A stretch of 64,000 nt of DNA from Bradyrhizobium sp. LTSP885 (lineage in GTDB: Bacteria; Pseudomonadota; Alphaproteobacteria; Rhizobiales; Xanthobacteraceae): NCBI RefSeq assembly GCF_000938305.1, contig NZ_JYMT01000010.1, positions 45,722-109,721 of the forward strand, written 5' to 3'. Below are positions 58,669 to 64,000 of the stretch, in pieces. The first letter of the stretch is position 1, and every line of letters begins with the position of its first letter. The position numbers and the translations under genes are program-made. The notes below the pieces were generated by a model, which was given only the letters and a program-made list of their open reading frames with translations, was not told the origin of the DNA and did not search any database.

Positions 58669-59085
58669 TGGTGGAACCGGGCAAAAATCTACGTGGGAAA
58701 GCCTTTAGGTTTGGTATCTTTTGGAACCGAATCTGCTCCGTTAAAATCCGGTCAGCACCCTTGTTTCTTAAGGGAAATCCGTTAGTCCGAGGTGCCGGGC
58801 GCGGGTGTGCCGAAGCACTGCGTGGCGCGGGTTCACCACGTGGGTACTGGCTTGCCGGTGAAGCCTTGCTATGGTCGCACAGCATTGCGCGGCATCAGAG
58901 AAAGTGTTCATTACCATGATACCGTTTTCTGGGCCTCGATCGTCTCCGTGGGTTGCTCCGCGGCCCGATGATCGACTGTGGCCTAGATCACACATGCGGT
59001 CAGGACATTGCCGTAATGTGAAGAATCTTGCCTCTCGCGTCGAACCGCGCGCCATTCCCCTCCGACCAACCTTGCGAGACGGCCA
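58669..59085. other. Divergent intergenic region before the third ECF gene
   Basis: About 417 nt between the diguanylate cyclase gene (-) and the ECF sigma gene (+). TGTGG-CCTAGA-TCACA at 58977-58992 resembles a CRP/FNR-type palindrome with one mismatch. No gene or RNA is supported. Confidence 0.4.
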
Positions 59086-59655
59086 TTGAGCGCGACACAG
59101 GCGGCTTCAGATGACGTTCTGATCGCCCGGATCGCTCAAGGCGACCGGCTTGCCATGCAGGTGCTGTACGGACGGCACCATGTCAGGGTATTTCGTTTCG
59201 GGCTTCGGCTCGTGCGCAATGAGCAGGTCGCGGAAGACCTCATCAGTGAAGTCTTCCTCGATGTGTGGCGTCAGGCGGGCAAGTTCGAGGGACGATCCGC
59301 CGTTTCGACCTGGCTTTTGGCGATTACCCGTTTCAAGGCGTTGTCTGCGCTGCGGCGCAGGAAGGATGCCGAACTGGATGATGAGGCCGCGAACGCGATC
59401 GAGGATACGTCCGACGATCCGGAAACGGTGGTGCAGAAGAAGGATACCGGTGAAGCGCTGCGTAAGTGCCTGACGGCGCTATCGGCGGACCATCGGGAAA
59501 TCGTCGATCTTGTCTACTATCACGAGAAATCCGTGGAAGAAGTTGCCGAGATCGTCGGCATCCCGGAGAATACCGTGAAGACGCGCCTGTTCTACGCACG
59601 CAAGAAACTTGCCGAGCTGCTGAAGGCAGCTGGCATCGAGCGAGGTTGGCCATGA
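59086..59655 (+). CDS. ECF sigma factor of the subtilase module
   Basis: A 189-residue ECF sigma factor: region 2 (VRNEQVAEDLISEVFLDVWR, then STWLLAITRFKALSAL) and region 4 (YYHEKSVEEVAEIVGIPENT) are clear. The start is probably TTG 59086; no ATG gives a full region 2, and a GAGACGG-like sequence precedes it. It overlaps the downstream anti-sigma gene by four bases (ATGA). The three genes sigma, anti-sigma and subtilase are tightly linked. Confidence 0.9.
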   Translation: MSATQAASDDVLIARIAQGDRLAMQVLYGRHHVRVFRFGLRLVRNEQVAEDLISEVFLDVWRQAGKFEGRSAVSTWLLAITRFKALSALRRRKDAELDDEAANAIEDTSDDPETVVQKKDTGEALRKCLTALSADHREIVDLVYYHEKSVEEVAEIVGIPENTVKTRLFYARKKLAELLKAAGIERGWP

Positions 59656-60365
59656 TGGCAGCGAACAAGAAAATGCTGGATCAAGAGCCCAGCGAGATCG
59701 AGATGCTGTTGCCGTGGCACGCGGCTGGCACGCTGAACGCGCGCGACGCGCGCCGTGTCGAGGACGCGCTCGCACGCGATCCGGAGCTGGCGAAGCAGTT
59801 TGCCGTCATCCGCGAGGAATTGGGCGAGACCATTCATCTCAACGAGAGCCTGGGTGCACCCTCGGCGCGCGCCATGCAGAAGCTGTTCGCGGCGATCGAT
59901 GCCGAACCCGAACGCAAGCCGGCGATGTCGGCGCGCATCTGGAGCGGAATCTCGGAGTTTTTCGCAAAGTTGTCGCCGCGCACGCTGGCCTGGTCGGCCA
60001 GTCTCGGCGCGATCGCGCTGCTGTTGCAGGCGGGCGTGATCGGCGCGGTGCTGATGGGGAGCCAGCCGGCCTCGTTCCAGACCGCCTCGCTCGATACAGC
60101 CGATCGCAACACGCCGCTGACCCGTGATCTCGGTGGCACGGCTGCCGCGCCACCGCGCATGCTGGTGCGCTTTGCGCCGGACGCCAAGATCGCCGACATT
60201 ACCGCGCTGCTCGACACCTATCAGGCCTCGATCGTCGATGGCGCCAAGGGCGGCCTGTTCCGGCTGCAGTTCGGCAGCCGCGCGATGGGCAAGAACGACG
60301 TCGCAGCGTTGATCGCCAGATTGCAGAAAGAGAAGATCGTCAGCCTCGCGGTCGAAACGCCGTAA
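59652..60365 (+). CDS. Membrane anti-sigma factor with propeptide-like periplasmic domain
   Basis: A 237-residue protein. The N-terminal 80 residues have the anti-sigma domain pattern (IEMLLPWHAAGTLNARDARRVEDALA) but no zinc-binding cysteines. One membrane helix at about 113-136 follows. The periplasmic end (168-237; LVRFAPDAKIADITALLDTY, then GGLFRLQFG and DVAALIARLQ) resembles the propeptide/I9-type domain that precedes the catalytic domain of the subtilase encoded next. It should hold the sigma factor at the membrane. The resemblance suggests that the protease may bind or cut it. Confidence 0.8.
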   Translation: MMAANKKMLDQEPSEIEMLLPWHAAGTLNARDARRVEDALARDPELAKQFAVIREELGETIHLNESLGAPSARAMQKLFAAIDAEPERKPAMSARIWSGISEFFAKLSPRTLAWSASLGAIALLLQAGVIGAVLMGSQPASFQTASLDTADRNTPLTRDLGGTAAAPPRMLVRFAPDAKIADITALLDTYQASIVDGAKGGLFRLQFGSRAMGKNDVAALIARLQKEKIVSLAVETP

Positions 60366-60402
60366 GCTACGGTTGGCGGTTCTGCGTCGCGTTGAGGACA
60401 CG

Positions 60403-62181
60403 ATGAACCGTGATGACCTGAGCTGGAAGAGCACCGCGGTGGCTGTCGCCATTGCGGTATTGCCATTGGTATGTCTGGCCGATTCAGCGGCGGATGCACA
60501 AAGCTTCATGCGCTCGCCGACGCTGCGTGTCGAGCCGCGCGTCTCGATCGGGCCGCGGATCAATCCGAACATCGCGGGGAGGGTGGGCGCCAACGCGGCC
60601 GGCAGGGTCGGCACCAATGTCGCGGGCAGGGTGAACGCCAACGCTGTGGGCAGGGTGGGCGGCACCATGGCCGCGCGCACGACGCCATCGGTCCCCCCCG
60701 TCACGACTACATCGAGGATCGCGGTCTCGCGGCTGGCCACCGGCTCCGCGCTGTCCTATGCGCGCTATTCGCCCAATCTCTATCCCGCCTGCGACTATGC
60801 CTATCGTGGCCGCGACGGCGAATGCGCCGACGACCCGGTCGCCCTGGTCGACGGCGGCAGCGGCAAGGGCGCCGCAGGGAAGGGCGTGACCGGTCCTGGC
60901 GGCGGCGTGCAGGCTGCGCTCGACCGGCGAGCTGTGCCGAACGAACTCGTGGCCGAAATCGACGGCGCATTGACGGATGCTCAGGCTGACGAGCTCGCGC
61001 AACGCCACGGCCTGATCCGGATCGCGTCGCAGAATTTTTCGCTGCTCGGTGCGACGATCGGCCTGTTCCGCGTCGCCGGCAATCGGCCGGTGGACGTGGT
61101 GAGCCGCGAGTTTGCCGGCGACGGCAGCGTCCGCTCGGTGCAGCCGAACTATCGCTACCTGCTGCAGGATCAGCAGGCGGTTCCAAGCGAGGGCGATCCG
61201 GCGCAATACGCGCTCGCACAGCTGCGCTTGCCGCAGGCGCACACGCTGGCCCACGGGATGAACGTGACGGTTGCCGTCATCGACTCCGGCATCGATGCCA
61301 GCCATCCGGAACTGGCCAATACGATCTCGGATACGTTCGACGCGCTTGGCAGCAAGGAAGGGCCGCATCTTCATGGCACCGGTATCGCGGGCGCGATCGC
61401 GGCGCATGCCAAGCTGATGGGGAGCGCGCCGGAGGTCCGGATCCTGGCGATCCGTGCGTTCGGTGCGGTTGCGAGCGGCGCCCAGAGCACGTCTTTTGTG
61501 ATCCTCAGGAGTCTCGACTACGCGGCGTTGCATGGCGCGCAGATCGTGAACATGAGTTTTGCCGGACCAAAGGACGCGCTGATCGCGCGCGGTGTTGCCG
61601 CGGCCGCGGCCAAGGGCATCGTGCTGATCGCTGCCGCCGGCAATGCGGGTGCGAAATCCCCGCCGCTCTATCCGGCAGCCAATCCGGATGTGATCGCGGT
61701 CAGCGGCACCGACGCCAGGGACAAGCTGTTCACGGCGTCGAACCGCGGCGACTACATTGCGTTGGCGGCGCCGGGCGTCGACATTCTGCTGCCCGCGCCC
61801 GACGGCAAATATCAGATGGCGTCGGGCACCTCTTTCTCCGCGGCCTTCGTCAGCGGCATTGCCGCCCTGGTGCTGGAACGCAATCCTGCGGCGAAGCCGA
61901 GCGAGGTGCGCGCAATCCTGACGAGCACCGCCCGTGACCTCGGCGCGCCCGGCCGCGACGATCTGTTCGGGGCGGGCGAGGCGGATGCCTTCGCCGCCGT
62001 CACGGCGGCGATCAAGGCGCCCGCCGTTCCCGTTGCGACCGTCTCGGACAAGCCGTCGCAGCCGCCGAAGGCTCCCGACAGCAATAACACTTCCGTGAGC
62101 CGCGCGTTGATCGATGCGGCGCCGTCGATGGCGTCCGACAAATCCGCGGCAAACGACGCAAATCGCCCCGCTGCGCAATGA
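60403..62181 (+). CDS. Subtilase-family (S8) serine protease
   Basis: A 592-residue exported protease. A hydrophobic segment at about 10-32 is a signal peptide or anchor. Residues 55-88 hold four imperfect repeats of a GRVG unit. A propeptide-like domain spans about 180-253. The S8 catalytic triad is D294 (AVIDSGID), H324 (HLHGTG) and S477 (SGTSFSAA), with the oxyanion N414 in AAGNAG. The last 80 residues are Ala/Pro/Lys-rich. ATG 60403 follows TTGAGGACACG. The gene is 37 nt after the anti-sigma gene. Confidence 0.93.
   Translation: MNRDDLSWKSTAVAVAIAVLPLVCLADSAADAQSFMRSPTLRVEPRVSIGPRINPNIAGRVGANAAGRVGTNVAGRVNANAVGRVGGTMAARTTPSVPPVTTTSRIAVSRLATGSALSYARYSPNLYPACDYAYRGRDGECADDPVALVDGGSGKGAAGKGVTGPGGGVQAALDRRAVPNELVAEIDGALTDAQADELAQRHGLIRIASQNFSLLGATIGLFRVAGNRPVDVVSREFAGDGSVRSVQPNYRYLLQDQQAVPSEGDPAQYALAQLRLPQAHTLAHGMNVTVAVIDSGIDASHPELANTISDTFDALGSKEGPHLHGTGIAGAIAAHAKLMGSAPEVRILAIRAFGAVASGAQSTSFVILRSLDYAALHGAQIVNMSFAGPKDALIARGVAAAAAKGIVLIAAAGNAGAKSPPLYPAANPDVIAVSGTDARDKLFTASNRGDYIALAAPGVDILLPAPDGKYQMASGTSFSAAFVSGIAALVLERNPAAKPSEVRAILTSTARDLGAPGRDDLFGAGEADAFAAVTAAIKAPAVPVATVSDKPSQPPKAPDSNNTSVSRALIDAAPSMASDKSAANDANRPAAQ
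60568..60668 (+). repeat. Imperfect coding tandem repeat in the subtilase
   Basis: About four copies of a 30-nt unit encode N-x-x-GRVG-x segments: NIAGRVGA, NAAGRVGT, NVAGRVNA and NAVGRVGG. It makes a glycine/arginine-rich linker between the signal region and the propeptide-like domain. Confidence 0.75.
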
Positions 62182-62362
62182 TTTTCGGCGGCGGACGCCC
62201 GCCAATGGCGCAGCGAAACCGGGATCGGAAAAGTTAAAAAAATCGCCGGGAGTTTGAACGTCCGCAGCCCCTATCACGACTTATGTGTGTGGGAGCGGTT
62301 TACCCTCCCCGACGGCTATATTCGGCGCGAGCGCCCATCCACCCCAAGCGCCCATATGGCTT

Positions 62363-62396
62363 AGACCCGTCCGGTTGTCCCCCCGGGCGGGTCTTT
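62363..62396 (+). terminator. Rho-independent terminator after the subtilase region
   Basis: AGACCCGTCCGG (62363-62374) pairs with CCGGGCGGGTCT (62383-62394), with one G-U pair, followed by TT. It lies 180 nt after the subtilase stop. Confidence 0.75.
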
Positions 62397-62399
62397 CAT

Positions 62400-62622
62400 T
62401 TTGGGCGAGCCTTGTGTGACGGCTGGGCCCGGCGCGGTGCGCAATCCCCAATCTGGCAGGCTGCCGGCGGTGACGAGATCCGCGCAGCGGGCGGGCCCAG
62501 CGACCAATTTATGTGGATCGTTCAGGGGCGGCTCGTTGGAAAGCGCGATGCATCGTCAGCATGCAAGTGGACGGCTTGACTGTGGATATCGTGAGAAACC
62601 CCGTAGTGAAGCGGGTTTTCTT
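62400..62622 (+). ncRNA. Candidate structured small RNA
   Basis: This segment starts after the terminator at 62396 and ends in a second hairpin with a T-rich tail (about 62594-62622, AACCCCG / CGGGTTTTC). Nested helices are readable: CGAGCC (62406-62411) with GGCTCG (62530-62535); CTGGGCCC (62423-62430) with GGGCCCAG (62493-62500); TGCGC (62438-62442) with GCGCA (62482-62486); and the apical CTGGC-AGGCT-GCCGG (62453-62467). The rod-like plan resembles 6S-type RNAs, but no conserved motif confirms that. It lacks the SRP RNA apical GGAAGCAGC. The short open frames across it look non-coding. Confidence 0.35.
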
Positions 62623-62748
62623 CACCGCCCGTCGCCAATTAAGAATTTAGTTAGACTTTATTTACCTTTTCCACAGAATATCTCCGTCACGTCCAGTTGA
62701 TTCGGTTCGGTTGCGTCTGCGTCCGTCTCTCTCCCTGCGGGCAGTTAA

Positions 62749-63228
62749 ATGACACATCGGACCGACGTGGCCAGAGGCCAGGAGATCGTTGCGCGCTGGT
62801 GCAACCTTGCCGAGCAACGGCTGGAACATCTCACCGAGCTGTTCGAAACCGGCCGTTGGCGCCGCTATCACAGCGAAGAAGCCTTTCTCGAAAACATCAG
62901 GGAAGCCACGGCGGCGGTCGACACCTGGCGCGAACTGCTGTCGCGCGAAGCCTCGCTCGACAATTCACCGATCGATTTGTCCTGGCTCGGTCGCGGGCGA
63001 TCGAAACTGTCGCCATGCGAAGTCTCGCCGGTGCGCGAGCGCCAGCCGGAGGCGGCGGCGTTGGCTCAATCCACCATGATGGCCATGACGGCAGCGCTGG
63101 AGACGGCCGCCGCCGTGCTCGAGGAAACGCCCGCTGTGACCGATGCGCCGCCGCTCGAGATGCCCGCGCCGGTGCTTGATCTCAACGCGATCCAGGCGCG
63201 CTATCCGCTGTTGCGCAACTCGCTCTAG
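62749..63228 (+). CDS. TIGR03809-like protein of unknown function
   Basis: A 159-residue soluble protein. The N-terminal 75 residues (RWCNLAEQRLEHLTELFETGRWRRY to WRELLSRE) match the TIGR03809 family of rhizobial proteins, which lie next to TIGR03808 genes as here. The rest is a Pro/Ala-rich region ending in DLNAIQARYPLLRNSL. No catalytic motif is visible. It is convergent with the beta-helix gene, the stops being only 9 nt apart. Confidence 0.75.
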   Translation: MTHRTDVARGQEIVARWCNLAEQRLEHLTELFETGRWRRYHSEEAFLENIREATAAVDTWRELLSREASLDNSPIDLSWLGRGRSKLSPCEVSPVRERQPEAAALAQSTMMAMTAALETAAAVLEETPAVTDAPPLEMPAPVLDLNAIQARYPLLRNSL

Positions 63229-63237
63229 ACGCGCAGG

Positions 63238-64000
63238 TCAGCGCCGCACAGCGTTCGCACCGATCATCAGCTGCGCAAATTGCTGGGCGCCGCCGGCCGA
63301 CAGGTCGGTGGTCACAGGGCGGGCGTGATCGAGCCCGACCACCGCCCCGCGCGGGGTCTCCGAGATCATGTTGTTGTTGATCAGCGCGGTTCCGGCGCCC
63401 GGCACCACCGAGACGCCGATGCCGACAAACGCGTTGCGGATCACGTTTCCCGATATCGCGACGTCACGCAGATACTTGCCCCATCCGGCGACGATGCCGA
63501 ATGACGGGGCGTTCTCGATCACATTGCCGGTGACGGCCGTATCAGCCTCGACATAAATGCCGATGCCGGCATCGTCGTCAGGCGCGGTGCCGATCGGGCG
63601 CTTCGGGACGAGGTTGCGGATGATATTGCCCTGGACCACCGCGATGCGGCCGCCTTCGTTGAAATTGCACACGGAGACGCCGACCGCAGCGCCGTCGACC
63701 GTGTTGTTGGCGATGACCGCAGCCTCGAAGGCGAACTCCGAATAGAGCGCGACCTCGCGGACATTGCTGACGCTGTTGTCCGTGATGTGGATGTTGGAGG
63801 CGGAATTGCCGCGTACCGCGGAATAGTCGCAGTTCCTGATGCGGTTGCCGCGCACGATGACGTTGCCGGCGCGGAAGGCGTTGATGGCGTTGCCGTACTG
63901 CCCGGAGCCGCCGGGGCCGGCCTTGATATCCTCGATGCGATTGTCGGCCACGATGGAGCCGTCGTCGCCAACAGCGGTGCGCAGGATCTCGATGCCGTTG
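63238..64000 (-). CDS. TIGR03808-like right-handed beta-helix protein, partial
   Basis: The 3' part of a larger gene whose 5' end lies beyond the window; 254 residues are visible. The sequence is a series of parallel beta-helix rungs with repeating VxGNxIRN / ITDNSVSN / IANNTVDG patterns, as in pectin-lyase-like and TIGR03808 Tat-translocated repeat proteins. The Tat signal would lie in the missing N-terminus. Its function is unknown; surface carbohydrate binding or modification is usual for such folds. Confidence 0.8.
   Translation of the reverse strand, partial: NGIEILRTAVGDDGSIVADNRIEDIKAGPGGSGQYGNAINAFRAGNVIVRGNRIRNCDYSAVRGNSASNIHITDNSVSNVREVALYSEFAFEAAVIANNTVDGAAVGVSVCNFNEGGRIAVVQGNIIRNLVPKRPIGTAPDDDAGIGIYVEADTAVTGNVIENAPSFGIVAGWGKYLRDVAISGNVIRNAFVGIGVSVVPGAGTALINNNMISETPRGAVVGLDHARPVTTDLSAGGAQQFAQLMIGANAVRR

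Noticed and set aside
62400..62540. Signal recognition particle RNA.
   Set aside because: The conserved apical motif GGAAGCAGC is absent.
62401..62700. A 99-codon frame over the intergenic segment.
   Set aside because: It overlaps strong hairpins, has no ribosome binding site and no protein-like composition.

Overview
The window comes from a GC-rich alphaproteobacterium of the Bradyrhizobium / Rhodopseudomonas type. The evidence is a complete C30-hopanoid gene set with hpnP (C-2 methylation) and hpnO, an SOS box of the alphaproteobacterial GAAC-N7-GAAC kind, an ImuA-ImuB-DnaE2 mutasome, a SigF/NrsF pair, TIGR03808/TIGR03809-type proteins, and several palindromic repeat families common in Bradyrhizobium. 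There are no rRNA or tRNA genes, no transposases, no phage genes and no CRISPR array. It reads as core chromosome.

Region by region. (1) 0.3-20.7 kb, hopanoid island: eutB; hpnP with an EcfG-like promoter; an MMPL/RND exporter; two small exported proteins; the translationally coupled run hpnC-hpnD-hpnE-shc-hpnG; hpnH and ispH on the opposite strand; divergent hpnN; a DUF2147 protein; hpnO. Together these make squalene (HpnCDE), cyclise it (Shc), add and trim adenosine (HpnH, HpnG), aminate the side chain (HpnO), methylate C-2 (HpnP) and move hopanoids to the outer membrane (HpnN). (2) 20.7-23.5 kb: an operon of a Tat-exported metallophosphoesterase, an amicyanin-like cupredoxin, an ECF sigma factor and its zinc-finger-like anti-sigma factor. 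(3) 23.7-29.6 kb: a 38% histidine mini-protein, an alpha/beta hydrolase, a GMC oxidoreductase, an M20 amidohydrolase and a Pit phosphate transporter. (4) 30-38 kb, DNA damage: udgX divergent from imuA-imuB-dnaE2 under an SOS box. imuB and dnaE2 each carry the same palindromic repeat inserted in frame. (5) 38-54 kb: two exported proteins of unknown function, a GlcG/HbpS-like protein, a small membrane protein, a CoA transferase, an HME-RND efflux pair, an amidohydrolase, a TolC-like protein, an acetyl-CoA hydrolase/transferase and an enoyl-CoA hydratase. (6) 54-62 kb, signalling: SigF-like ECF with NrsF, a DUF2336 protein, a diguanylate cyclase, then a third ECF sigma factor with an anti-sigma factor and a subtilase. 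(7) 62.2-64 kb: a candidate structured RNA, a TIGR03809-like protein and a beta-helix protein cut by the window end.

The best candidates for something new are the in-frame palindromic elements shared by two genes of one mutasome operon, the ECF/anti-sigma/subtilase module whose anti-sigma factor ends in a domain that looks like the protease's own propeptide, the His-rich mini-protein, and the structured intergenic segment near 62.4 kb.
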